Assembly (NCBI GenBank): GCA_964035545.1
Contig: OZ037771.1
Span: forward strand, 8,108,408-8,172,407
Length of the DNA stretch: 64,000 nucleotides
Reading direction: 5' to 3'
DNA from: Bugula neritina
Lineage: Eukaryota; Bryozoa; Gymnolaemata; Cheilostomatida; Bugulidae
Shown here: positions 24,454 through 36,157 of the stretch, in pieces
Numbering within the stretch: the stretch's first letter is position 1
Layout of the letters: each line of letters opens with the position of its first letter
Notes under the pieces: model-generated
The model's database searches: none
What the model saw: the letters and a program-made list of their open reading frames with translations, nothing else
Told to the model about the DNA's origin: nothing
Position numbers and translations under genes: made by a program

Positions 24454-24564
24454 TTACACTGTGTCAATGAATTCATTGTACCAAAAGTAGGTCTCACCCA
24501 CTATCCTCACATGATTAGGGTGCGGTGAAAGATGACCAAAAGTAGATCTTGTACCAGTTAATAC
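24454..24564 (-). other. Conserved 36-codon open block, unit 2
   Basis: Same acceptor, length and TAA stop as 18,620-18,730 and still open. Confidence 0.35.
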
Positions 24565-24659
24565 CTGAAAGGAAATCCTGCAACAATAAAGTGCATTTAA
24601 TTGCCATATTGGTAACTAGAATTTGAGGTTGAAAAAAATTTAGTGGACAGTGCTTAAAT

Positions 24660-24930
24660 GGGATATGAACTTTTCATCAAGGAGTTGTTCCCTATCACTC
24701 TCATCACATAGTGTCGACAAACAGCAGCATTGACATCTAGAATTCAGAATTAAAGTCAAAGGGTTATAATCTCACTCAATGAGCTAAATACTACATCATA
24801 GACTGGGAGTATGCTACATAATAGACTGAGAGTATGCTACATCATAGACTGAGAGTATGCTAAAGATTATAGGGTGTCCCATCAAATGTTTACAGCGATG
24901 TTTCTATTGCGGAATCTACTCCAGAAACTG
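24660..24930 (-). pseudogene. Second JmjC remnant with splice-site minisatellite, unit 2
   Basis: Equivalent of 18,830-19,115. The 23-bp CATAGACTGAGAG repeat is at 24,796-24,862, with about three copies. Confidence 0.6.
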
Positions 24931-25442
24931 ATACTTTATAAAATTAGTAGCCACAATACCCTACACCTGTTATGCAATGCTTAGCTGAATAAAAATAATA
25001 TAGGCTTATTATTATTAAAGTGTTTGTTAAAACTTTATTTGACAAATAAAACAGGAAAAACAGCATAAAGTTAAAATATGAACAACTTATTTCCTCTTAG
25101 TATATTAGCAGAAGAAACTATGACATACATTCATGAAGAAACAAGATCAAAATCAGAGAATAAATAACACAAAAAATATATAATATATTGTATAGTGTAG
25201 ACCCTATTTAGCAGATGTTGTATTATAGATACTATCTCCATGCACAACCTGCTCTGACATGACATAACAGAGGTTCTACAGTGTCTGTATGATTATTGAT
25301 CTCTATGATGTCATTCAACACTTCATATTCTCACTCTACTACATGCTATTGTAAACAGTACTTTATATTCAACAAGAGAGGACAACTCTAATTCAACACT
25401 GCAGCTCAGTTGTTCAGCTATGTTCACTTTATAGATTCACAG

Positions 25443-26359
25443 TCATTTCATCTTCTCATATCTACATATCTTAGCTGTCACATTTCCTCCAATCAATGAG
25501 GGTTTCTAAAACACAATATATACTACTAATAAGTAAATATATAAACACTGCAGTGAGGTATAGAAAGTGGAAAACCCTGTAATACTCAGAGATAGAAATA
25601 CACCAACTCTTGCTAATGAAAAAATAGTATTTTATTTTCTGCTTCTATTTCAATAACAATCAGTTATGTATCTGTATAACATATAATCATAAGACTATAC
25701 AGTATAATTTTTTTATATAAGGATATAGGAATTACCTTGTTGACTGTGTAGGAGCTGGACATTTTAGTTTCAAGTTTTTGAATATTATCTGATATTGTTG
25801 ATGGAGCTTTTGTGTTGATTTGGGGGCAGTTTTTTACTGTCTGAAACAAAAATGTATTTCCTCTTTTTAGAAAACTGAACGCAAACTATATAATACAACT
25901 AACAATGAAACCTATTAATGCACATTGAAGCTAATTATACGTTGTTCACTGATTTTCAAAATTCTTCATCACCTTAGCAATGAATTTTAGTTACCTGGGT
26001 TAAAATAACTGTTTGTAGTTTTCTGAGTTGGGGTTTTGTTATTTGTTTCTTACAAAACATTTTGTAGACAGCTTCCAACTCCTGGAGAATTTCCAGCTGT
26101 TCCTTCTGTAAGTGAAATATTACTGATTATTGAATCTATTCTATTTGTACTCAATACACTTCCCGTATACATAATAGAAATATTCATACATAAAATATGC
26201 TTTATTTCTTCTACAATAAAAACTCGCTACTAAATTTGTACTCTCAAGTCATAGCGTAATGCATAACATTTTACTTACTGCTGATTTATTATGAATCACC
26301 CTCTTTGCCCACATGACATCACCTTTACTAAACATGGAGAAATCACAAATACCATACAT
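25443..26359 (-). CDS. Unrecognised 119-aa protein, copy 2, intact
   Basis: Exons 26279-26359, 25995-26105, 25736-25840 and 25443-25505 all have GT-AG borders, all are multiples of three, and join to 119 aa plus TGA. The product starts MYGICDFSMFSKGDVMWAKR, has a charged helical middle (EQLEILQELEAVYKMFCKKQ), a Ser/Thr-rich stretch (SDNIQKLETKMSSSYTV) and a basic end (YEKMK). There is no signal peptide, membrane segment or known domain that I can name. Nearly the same protein is encoded at 30,550-31,411 and 36,158-37,048, so it is kept open in three tandem copies. It lies between JmjC copies on the same strand. The ATG could be internal to a longer first exon. Confidence 0.6.
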
Positions 26360-26800
26360 GACCAAGTTTTGAAGTAGAAATAGTATCTTGAGTAGCAAAA
26401 TATCACATCCAACTTGTTCGTCTGCTGTGAAGTTTGTGACTTTATGTCACGAGGTTATGAAGTCCATTGTTGAGTTTGCAGTTTAAACCATTGTTGCATA
26501 TATTGCCATATATAGACATTTTTGAGTCATTTATGTTTCATTTTTAGGTGTTCGTGTAAAACGCTTTCAGCCTGTAGACATACTCAGGTATTCAAACCTA
26601 TGATCAATATACATTCTACAGTCTACACTCTATCATCATATAATTGCTTTGATGTAGTCAATAATTTCAATTTGCTCAAAATATATACATCACACAGTAG
26701 AATGTTTCACAGCATACACAGAAAGAATACAACTTCAGGTGTGATAAAATAACATACTGGGTATATGAGGCAGATGATGGTGAGATATAGTCTTACTTAC

Positions 26801-29167
26801 AGGTAGGTTTAACTTAGACATGAACTTTTCATCCTACAAGGAGTTGTCCCCTATCACTTTCGTCATATAGTATCTACAAACAGAGGAATTGACAGATCTA
26901 GAATTCATAATTAAAGTCAGAGTGTTTTAACAGGTCATTTCCATGTTACTCAGTGAGACCATAATTATATGCTACTTTTTGTTACTTATTGAGCCAAGTA
27001 TTACATCATAGACTGAGAGCATTCTAGAGATAAGGAACTGTGCAGAGCTAAGGCTAACTGGGTCAAGACAAGGGATGATTCCAATTTCTCCATGCCAGAC
27101 GTATCTACTCTGTCTAGAATGCTATACTGTGGGGTCAAAGTCATCATCACACTTTTCTAGGTCAATAACCTTATTCTTGAAGGTGTCCCACCAGATGTTT
27201 ACAGAAATATTTCTGTTGTAAGATCGGACTTGGTGTATTCTACAGCATAAATATAATAGAATACAACATAACATGATATATTGAAATATAATAGAATATG
27301 CAACATGAGATATAATGACATAATGTAGTATAACACAACATAATATAACACAATATAATATGATATAACATACTGTAACATAATATAATACAAAAAAGAA
27401 AAGATCAAAGTGCGAGAAGGTGCACACATACGGTGTTACCAGTTAAATGGAATGTAGAGACAGTCTAAGTCAGCGTGCATGAAATATTTCATTTCTGTGG
27501 CCCTCAGTTTGAAAAGGTTGGACACCCCTGGTCTATATAATATAATATATTTCGTTGTTCTTTTGAAATACTAAACTGTAGCATAGCCATTGCTTGCAGA
27601 AATTTTGCTTCGCATGCCATTCAAACTAAATTGACAATTTCTATTGCTGAGATATATTATTATGTTACATATTATATTATTATGTTACATATTATATTAT
27701 TGTGTTGCGTATTATATTATTATCATATTTAGTAGGGTAGTATACAAATACTTTAGAATTAACATAATTTATTAGCAGTTGGAGACATAGAATAGTGTTA
27801 CTCCTGAGAATCAACAGTAATACACTTGAACAGTGACATCACATCCTGTATCACTTACAGCGTACTCAGGAGAGACAAACACAAACTTCTTGGTACCGGC
27901 TAATAGACAGTTCATGTTCTCCACAAAGTCAGTATGTACAACCGAAACAGTACTGCTGTACCACATAATCTGACAAAACACAGAGCTCAATGGCTAACGG
28001 GTTATTGTAAAATAATGACACAATCATATGATCCATAAACTTATTATAATATTAATATATTATCATTATATTCCGTCTAGTGCAGCTGAAAAAATCTATT
28101 CTAGACTATTCCATGCATGTACCTGAGCAAAGAATGTATGCAGCAGACATACAGTCTGGCCTTTTACACTACAGCACAAAGTAAACTGGCATTGCTTATA
28201 AAGCAGAAAAGGCCTTATTGAATCTTTGTTAGTTGAATTAAAATAATTTATTGCAGGCTAAAACTGTACAGGTTCATCATTTGTAGGGTGAACAGCAAGA
28301 ATTAGGTTGTGATGTCATAGCGATGAATTCGTAGCCTCCAAAAGGAAATGACCATTAATTTTTAATTTGTAGCCTTTATGAACCATTATGATGAAAAATC
28401 TCAACCATAGAGTTGATATGTAGTATATAATAAAAAGGTGACTTATTTTATACAGCTTGTTTTAGAACTCACTGTTTCCACAATGATGTCTTTTAAAAGC
28501 TGTTCACACTGCAAATGGCAATATATAATCTTTTCTACAAGCAAACAGAAATAAGTTTCAAGAGCCTCTAAAATAGTGCAAATAACTTTTATTTGAATAA
28601 ACTTTTATGACCTAAGTCTTCGTTTTACAATACACAACTCATAATTTATTAACAAAAAGATGGTTTATAAGAATTGCATTTAGACATAGAGTAAACACAA
28701 CACAAAATTATAATATGTATTTTAAGAAACTAAACTGAGAAGATAGTCTGAGAAACTGACCTAAGAAATGAAGGCACTGGCTTCGCCATGTATTGATCTG
28801 TGACATTGTAGACAGACACAAATTCCTTAAATGGAATACGAACGCTTGGATTTGTGCGACTTTCCTTTTTCCTGCTTTCCACAAGGACGGTGTGGTTGTT
28901 AGGAATCTCCGAAAATTTTATAAAATACTCGTCAGTCCACAGTCTAAGAGCAGGAAAATTCAATATGGCCGGCTTGAACACCACTGGACTCTGTTCGTAG
29001 ACGAATATAGTAAAAAAGTCCTTAGTAGAAATGCTACTTCCTTTCTCTACTATAGTGACGTGAATAGAAGAGAGATTCACTTCGCCAAAAGCAATCTTAG
29101 ACTGAGCTACAGCATTGCTTGAGATGTTAAGTAGGAGGCCGCATACTAAGGCTATGTAGATTACCAT
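26801..29167 (-). pseudogene. JmjC oxygenase copy 3, broken
   Basis: Exon 1 (28761-29167) is intact with signal peptide and 407 bases, as in copy 2. The exon 2 equivalent near 28,470-28,540 has a net 5-bp deletion. Exon 3 near 28,125-28,170 has one extra base. Exon 4 at about 27,860-27,970 is in frame but lacks two codons. Only the last part of exon 5 remains at about 27,436-27,475 (it preserves the strand CLYIPFNW in frame), because a deletion ending at a hAT transposon end removed the rest. Exon 6 is near 27,000-27,240, and exon 7 (26,801 onward) has TAG at the same tyrosine codon as copy 2. Confidence 0.7.
27499..27530 (-). mobile_element. Terminal fragment of a hAT-type transposon
   Basis: The minus strand starts CAGGGGTGTCCAACCTTTTC, a typical hAT terminal inverted repeat. 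Only this end remains. It sits exactly where unit 3 lacks the stretch corresponding to about 21,655-22,190, so the insertion and a later deletion probably removed most of JmjC exon 5 and the 13-bp minisatellite. Confidence 0.7.
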
Positions 29168-29558
29168 TGCACAGCAGGTCTGCCTCAGGTCAAAGAAAAA
29201 ATAATACATTATGGAAAGACAACAAACTATATAATAAAATATATGTGAGCATGTAATATGGTCACATGACTTGCTAGCTGAGAGATCACTGAATGGTCAG
29301 CTTTTTGCATAGTGGCTGAACTTGACTTGTGTAATAAACTTAGCGCCACAGTTTGCTGGCCTTAACCCCTTCACAATGTTTAAAAACATGTGTTCATTGA
29401 GAAACATAATAAGTAAATACATACACCTGGTAACTTGGCTTATTGTTGAGCCAATTTACACCAACACCTGGAGAAATACCTTTAAACCTACAAACACTTA
29501 GAGTCTAGAGTCTAGAGTCTAGACAGTCTCTAACACACTTCCTACAGAGCCTGTGCGT

Positions 29559-29669
29559 TTACACCGTGTCAATGGATTCATTGTACCAAAAGTAGGTCTC
29601 ACCCACTATCCTCACATGATTAGGGCGCAGTGAAAGATGACCAAAAGTAGATCTTGTACCAGTTAATAC
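29559..29669 (-). other. Conserved 36-codon open block, unit 3
   Basis: Same block as 18,620-18,730, still open from acceptor to TAA. Confidence 0.35.
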
Positions 29670-29769
29670 CTGAAAGGAAGTCCTGCAACAATAAAGTGCA
29701 TTTAATTGCCATATTGGTAACTAGAATTTGAGGTTGAGAAAAATTTAGTGGACAGTGCTTAAATAGGAT

Positions 29770-30030
29770 ATGAACTTTTCATCAAACAAGGAGTTGTCCC
29801 CTATCACTCTCATCACATAGTGTCTACAAACAGCAGCATTGACATCTAGAATTCATAATTAAAGTCAAAGGTTTATAATCTCACTCAATGAGCTAAATAC
29901 TACATAATAGACTGAGAGCATATGCTACATCATAGACTGAGAGTATGCTACACAATAGACTGAGAGCATGCTAAAGATCATAGGGTGTCCCATCAAATGT
30001 TTACAGCGATGTTTCTATTGCAGAATCTAA
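29770..30030 (-). pseudogene. Second JmjC remnant with splice-site minisatellite, unit 3
   Basis: Equivalent of 18,830-19,115. CATAGACTGAGAG repeats are at 29,904-29,972. Confidence 0.55.
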
Positions 30031-30549
30031 TCCAGAAACTGATACCTTATAAAGTTAGTAGCCACACTCTACACTTGTTATGCAATGCTTAGCAGAATAA
30101 AAATAATATAGGCCTATTATTATTAAAGTGTTTGTTAAAACTTTATTTGACAAATAAAACAGGAAAAACAGCATTAAGTTAAAATATGAACAACAATTGT
30201 TTTCTCTTAGTATATTAGCAGATGAAACTATAAGATAAGTATTCATAAAGAAACAAGATCAAACCCAGAGTATGAATAACACAATAAATATATTATGATA
30301 TATTGTATAGTTACTATTTAGCAAATGTTGTATAGATACTAGCTCTATGCACAACCTGCTCTGGCATGTCATAACAGAGTTTCTACACTGTCTGTGTGAT
30401 CATTGATTTCTATGATGACATTCAAAACTGCATATTCTCACTCTACTACATACTAATGTAAGCAGTACTTTATATTCAACAAGAGAGGACAACTCTAATT
30501 CAACACTGCAGCTCAGTTGTTCAGCTATATTCACTTTACAGATTCAGAA

Positions 30550-31411
30550 TCATTTCATCTTCTCATATCTACAGATCTTAGCTGTCACATTTCCTCTAAT
30601 CAATGAGGGTTTCTAAAACATAACATATACTATTATTAAGTAAATGTATAAATACTGCAGTGAGGTATAGAAAGTAGAAAACCCTGTAATACTCAGAGAT
30701 AGAAATACACCAACTATTGCCAATGAAAAAATAGTATTTTATTCTTTGCTTTTATTTCAATAACAATCAGTTATGTATCTGTATAACATATAATCATAAA
30801 ACTATACAGTATAATGTATATAAGGATATAGGAATTACCTTGTTGACTGTGTAGGAGCTAGACATTTTAGTTTCAAGTTTTTGAATATTATCTGATATTG
30901 TTGATGGAGCTTTAGTGTTGATTTGGGGGCAGTTTTTTACTGTCTGAAACAAAAATAATAATGAAACCTATGAATGCACATTAATGCTTATACGTTGTTC
31001 ACTGATTTTCAAAATTCTTCATCATCTTAGTAATGAATTTTAGTTACCTGAGTTAGAATAACTTCTTGTAGTTTCCTGAATTGAAGTTTTGTTATTTGTT
31101 TCTGGCAAAACATTTTGTGGACAGCTTTCAACTCCTGGAGAATTTCCAGCTGTTCCTTCTGTAAGTGAAATATTACTGATTATTGAATCTATTCTATTTG
31201 TACTCAATATATTTTCTGTTTACATAATAGAAATATTCATAAATAAAATATATTCTATTTCTTCTACATTAATATTGTCTACTAAATTTGAAATCACAAG
31301 TCATAGCGTATTGCATAACATTTTACTTACTGCTGATTTATTATGAATCATCCTCTTTGCCCACATGACATCACCTTTACTAAACATGGAGAAATCACAA
31401 ATACCATACAT
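30550..31411 (-). CDS. Unrecognised 119-aa protein, copy 3, intact
   Basis: Exons 31331-31411, 31048-31158, 30839-30943 and 30550-30612 have the same lengths and phases as copy 2 and give an uninterrupted 119-aa frame ending in TGA. Differences from copy 2 are mostly amino acid substitutions in exon 2 (for example E to K and Y to H near EAVYKMF) and R for G in the last exon. The first exon lies just downstream of the last exon of JmjC copy 4. Function unknown. Confidence 0.58.
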
Positions 31412-32329
31412 GACCAAGTTTTGAAGTAGAAATAGTATCTTGAGTAGCAAAATATCACATCCAACTTGTTTGTCTGCTGTGAAGTTTGTGACTTTATGTC
31501 ACGAGGTTATGATGTCCATTGTTGAGTTTACAGTTTAAACCATTGTTGCATATATTGGCATATATGGAAAGTTTTGAGTCATTCATGTTTCATTTTTAGG
31601 TGTTCGTGTAAAACACTTTCAGCCTGTAGACATACCCAGGTATTCAAACCTATGATTGATATACATTCTATCGTCTACACTCTATCATCATATAATAGCT
31701 TTGATGTAGTCAATAATTTCCATTTGCTCAAAATCAGGCTGTACTTTTATATGATTTTATATGTTACAACCTTTATTTACTGTTTTCACAGTAAAAGATA
31801 GTTTAATAAATTTAATAAAAGCAGTGAAAAGGATCAGGAATTTATTATCATTCAAAACCAACATAAAATGTAGAGTATAAAAAGAGAAAGCATTCCAAAT
31901 CGGAACAGACTTGTAGTGAACACACTATATGCTGTAGTTAAACATTTAAAAGGAATAAAAATAGTTATTGAGCACCAGCAGGTTGCTTGTCTAAAAGGAA
32001 ATGGACAGAAAACAGGTGTTTAAGTATTTGTATAAAACTGTGTATAGGAAAACAACTTATGTTTAAGTCATGTCACAGCCACATGGAAACACAGTAAAAC
32101 AATCAACACAGTACAATAAATATGAGTTTAACAAATAACAAAGTGTAAGAGTTGTGTATGGTTCTACAACTACACAATCTAAATTTTGTATATAACTATA
32201 AGGGTCATTAGCCGTAAAAGTCAATGCCGTAATTTTTTAGAGCTCATCGGGAAGTTCTTCAACTTCCTCTCCATCGTCTCAAGTTTTTTCAATAGCATAA
32301 ACTTCCTGAAGTATGTTTTATTGAAAATA

Positions 32330-32570
32330 TTACAGTCTAGATATATATCACATTTGAACACTTGCTATAGCACATGATCTTATATATTACAGCACAGGCA
32401 ATAGCAGAAGTACTATAGCATGCATACATATCATACTACAGTACATGCTGTAGCACATGTACTATAGCATACACACATTTCATATTTTAGCACACTCTAT
32501 AGCGTATGCACTATAGCATGCATACATATGATATGGCATACATATTATAACGCAGACACGACAGGGCACC
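32330..32570. repeat. Degenerate TATAGCATGCATACATATCA repeat
   Basis: Imperfect 20-40-bp units between JmjC exons 9 and 10 of copy 4. Confidence 0.6.
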
Positions 32571-33280
32571 CACCTTGAAGTTCATGCTAATATTAGTCCA
32601 TCTACTTTCAGGTATAGTCTGAAGGTCCAATGCATCTACTCTACCATCTCCACTCACATCTATCAACTCAAATATCTGAGGAGATACAAGTTAACAGCAG
32701 CTATGTGCGTATTAATAGGCACAATGATATCTGCACTCAGTAGACATGATGTAAAAGTGAAAAGAGCACTAGAGAGCTCATTGGGTGTACCTTTCTCAAT
32801 AGAGCGAGGACTTTATTATACTCCAATGAATCAACAAACTTTGAGTCACTCATCATCTGCAATGTATACATCACACAGTAGAGTGTTTCACAGCATACAC
32901 AGAGAGAATACAACTCCAGATGTGATAAAATAACATACCGGGTATATGAGGCAGATGATGGTGAGATATAGTCTTACTTACAGGTAGGTTTAACTTAGAC
33001 ATGAACTTTTCATCATACAAGAAGTTGTCCCCTATCACTTTCGTCATATAGTGTCTACAAACAGAGGAATTGACAGATCTAGAATTCATAATTAAAGTCA
33101 GAGTTTTAACAGGTCATTTCCACACTACTCAATGAGACCACAATTATATGCTACTCTTTGTTACTCTTGAGAATCAACAGTAATACACTTGAACAGTGAC
33201 ATCACCTCCTGCACCACTTACAGCGTACTCAGAAGGGACAAACATGGACTTCTTGGTACCAGCTAATAGACAGTTCATGT

Positions 33281-34278
33281 TCATCTTCCGCAATGATCTT
33301 CTCTGCTTGTGGTTTCAGTCTGTTCAGCAGGATCTTCAACATGACTTTACTGGGGTGACTTATTAGGCTAATAGTGCGGTAATTCTGGCACAGCTGTAGG
33401 TTGCCTTTCTTGGGGAGTGTGATCACCAGTGATTGTGTCCATGGTGTTGGCCATTCTCCTGTCTGCTAGATCTTGTTGCAGATGATTGTCAGGGTGTTGA
33501 TCATGACCTCTCCTCCTGCCTGCACTAGTTCTCCTGGTATGTTATCCACTCCTGCTGACTTCTCTTTTTTTAGTGCTTTGATTGCTGCTTCAACTTCTTC
33601 TCGAAGGATGGGATGGTCATCGGTGTTGGTTGCTGGAGGGACGTCTAGTACTTCTGGGTTTCCTGTGGCTTTGGCTTTGTGCAGTTCTGAGCAGTACTCT
33701 GTCCATCATCTTAAAATGTCCTGTTCCTCTGTCAGGCACTGCCCTTCTTTGTCTTGTATGGTGGTGGTGCGTCCCTGTTTTGTACCGGCCAGGTCTTTCA
33801 CTAGTTAGTATGCCTTCTGCTGTTATTTGTCTTCAGGTTTTCTTCTATTTCTTGGCACTTCTCCTCAATCCAATTTTCTCTTGCCCTTTTCATGCCCCTT
33901 TTGATTTTCTGGCTGACTGCCCTAGACTGTTTTGCACCTTCTGGTGCCTTCTTCTTCTTCTTCAGTTCTCTTCGTTTGTCACACAGGTCAAGGATATCAG
34001 CTGTGACCCAGGGCTTTTTGACAGTTCGGTGTTTGCCAAGAATCTCACTGGCTGTTTCGGTCACATCTGTGTTGAAGGTGACTGTCAGCATCAATAACAG
34101 TGCAAGACCCCCTGCAAACTTTTTTCTTATCGTGGCTTGGAAGTCTTCTGCTATCTCGGGGTCCTTCAGTTTCTCGAGGTCAAACTTTATTCTCGTGTAG
34201 CCTTGTTTTTTGACCCTCTTCAGGTGGAAGCGTGAGGTCATCATCACAAGGTCATGGTCGCTTCCTACATTTGCTCCT
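33281..34278 (-). mobile_element. LINE fragment with the same junctions as at 16,805
   Basis: Same coding content as 16,805-17,816: endonuclease end GANVGSDHDLVMM, linker, start of reverse transcriptase, stopping at KPQAEKIIAED. Left junction CAGTTCATGT/TCATC and right junction GCTCC/TGACATTGT are identical to those of copy 1. The two fragments differ by small indels and substitutions. Confidence 0.88.
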
Positions 34279-35299
34279 GACATTGTAGACAGACACAAAT
34301 TCCTTAAATGCAATTTGAGAGCTTGGATTGCTGCGACTTTCCTTTTTCCTGCTTTCCACAAGGACGGTGTGGTTGTTGGGAATCTCCGAGAGTTTCATGA
34401 AATACTCGTCAGTTCAAAGTCTATAGGCAGGAAAATTCAATATGGCCACCTTGAACACCACTGGACTCTGTTCGTAGAGGAATGTAGTGAAAAAGTTCTT
34501 CATAGAAATACTACTTCCTTTCTTCACTATAGTGACGTGAATAGAAGGGGGGTTGGCTTTGCCGAAAACAATCTTAGACTGAGCTACAACAGTGCTTGAG
34601 ATGTTAAGTAGAAGGCCACATACTAAGGCTATGTAGATTGCCATTGCACAGCAGGTCTGCCTCAGATCAAAAAAGAAAATAATACATTATGGAAAGGCAA
34701 CAAACTATATAATAAGATATCTGTGAGCATGTAATATGGTCACATGACTTGCTAGCTGAGAGATCGCCAAATGATTAGCTTTTCGCATCGTGGCTGAACG
34801 TGACTTGTGTAATAAACTTAGCGCCACAGTTTGCTGGCCCAAACTTCTTTACAATGTTGGACAGACTAGACTCTAAAAGCTATACAATTTTATTATAGAA
34901 GATGCTCACCAAAGTGTTTAAAAACGTGTGTACAATGCGAAACATGATAAGTAAATACATACACCTGATAACTTGGCTTATTGTTGAGCAAATCTACACC
35001 AACACCTGGAGAAATCCTTTTAAACCTACAAACACCTAGAGTGTAAAGTCTAGACAGTAAATAACACACTACAGAGCCTGTGCGTTTACACTGTGTCAAT
35101 GAATTCATTGTATACCAAAAGTAGGTCTCACCAGCTACCTTCACATGATTATAGGGGGCAGTGAAAGATGACCAAAAATAGATCTTGTATCAGTTAATAC
35201 CTGAAAGGAAATCCTGCAACAATAAAGTGCATTTAATTGCCATATTGGTAACTAGAATTTGAGGTTGAGAAAAATTTAGTGGACAGTGCTTAAATGGGA

Positions 35300-35620
35300 T
35301 ATAAACTTTTCATCAAACAAGGAGTTGTCCCCTATCACTCTCATCACATAGTGTCTACAAACAGCAGCATTGACATCTAGAATTCAGAATTAAAGTCAAA
35401 GGGTTATAATCTCACTCAATGAGCTAAATACTACATCATAGATTTGGAGTATGCTATATCATAGACTTGGAGTATGCTACAGAATAGACTGAGAGCATAT
35501 GCTACATCATAGACTGAGAGTACGCTACATCATAGACTGAGAGTATGCTACATCATAGACTGAGAGCATGCTAAAGATTATAGGATGTCCCATCAGATGT
35601 TTACAGCGATGTTTCTATTG
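35300..35620 (-). pseudogene. Second JmjC remnant with expanded splice-site minisatellite, unit 4
   Basis: Equivalent of 18,830-19,115. The CATAGACTGAGAG repeat has about six copies at 35,433-35,575, the longest of the four arrays. Confidence 0.6.
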
Positions 35621-36157
35621 CAGAATCTACTCCAGAAACTGATACTTTATAAAGTTAGTAGCCACAATACTCTACACCTGTTATGCAATGCTTAGCTGAA
35701 TAAAAATAATATAGGCTTATTATTATTAAAGTGTTTGTTAAAACTTTATTTGACAAATAAAACAGGAAAAACAGCATAAAGTTAAAATATGAACAACTTA
35801 TTTCCTCTTAGTATATTAGCAGAAGAAACTATGACATACATTAAGTATTCATGAAGAAACAAGATCAAAATCAGAGAATAAATAACACAATAAATATATA
35901 ATATATTGTATAGTGTAGACCCTATTTAGCAGATGTTGTATATATACTATCTCCATGTACAACCTGCTCTGACATGTCATAACAGAGTTTCTACACTGTC
36001 TGTATGATTATTGATTTCTGTGATGTCATTCAACACTTCATATTCTCACTCTACTACATGCTATTGTAAGCAGTACTTTATATTCAACAAGAGAGGACAA
36101 CTCTAATTCAACACTTCAGCTCAGTTGTTCAGCTATGTTCACTTTATAGATTCACAG

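Larger units (their letters stand above)
32237..34644 (-). pseudogene. JmjC oxygenase copy 4, keeps the EF-hand and C-terminal exons
   Basis: Exon 1 begins at ATG 34,644 with signal peptide but has TGA at 34,414-34,416 where the other copies have Trp (LWTDE). A LINE fragment (33,281-34,278) replaces the end of exon 1 to the start of exon 4. Exon 4's remainder is at 33,220-33,280. Exons 5-6 are deleted. Then follow exon 7 (32982-33054, open here: VIGDNFLYDEKFMSKLNLP), exon 8 (32791-32856), exon 9 (32574-32675) with an EF-hand calcium loop DVSGDGRVDALD, and exon 10 (32237-32305), which has TGA at 32,279-32,281 and beyond it an acidic tail ending PDEL before TAA. The tail resembles KDEL/HDEL ER-retention signals. 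Together with copy 2 this defines a 10-exon gene of about 441 codons for an ER-resident oxygenase with EF-hand. Confidence 0.65.
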
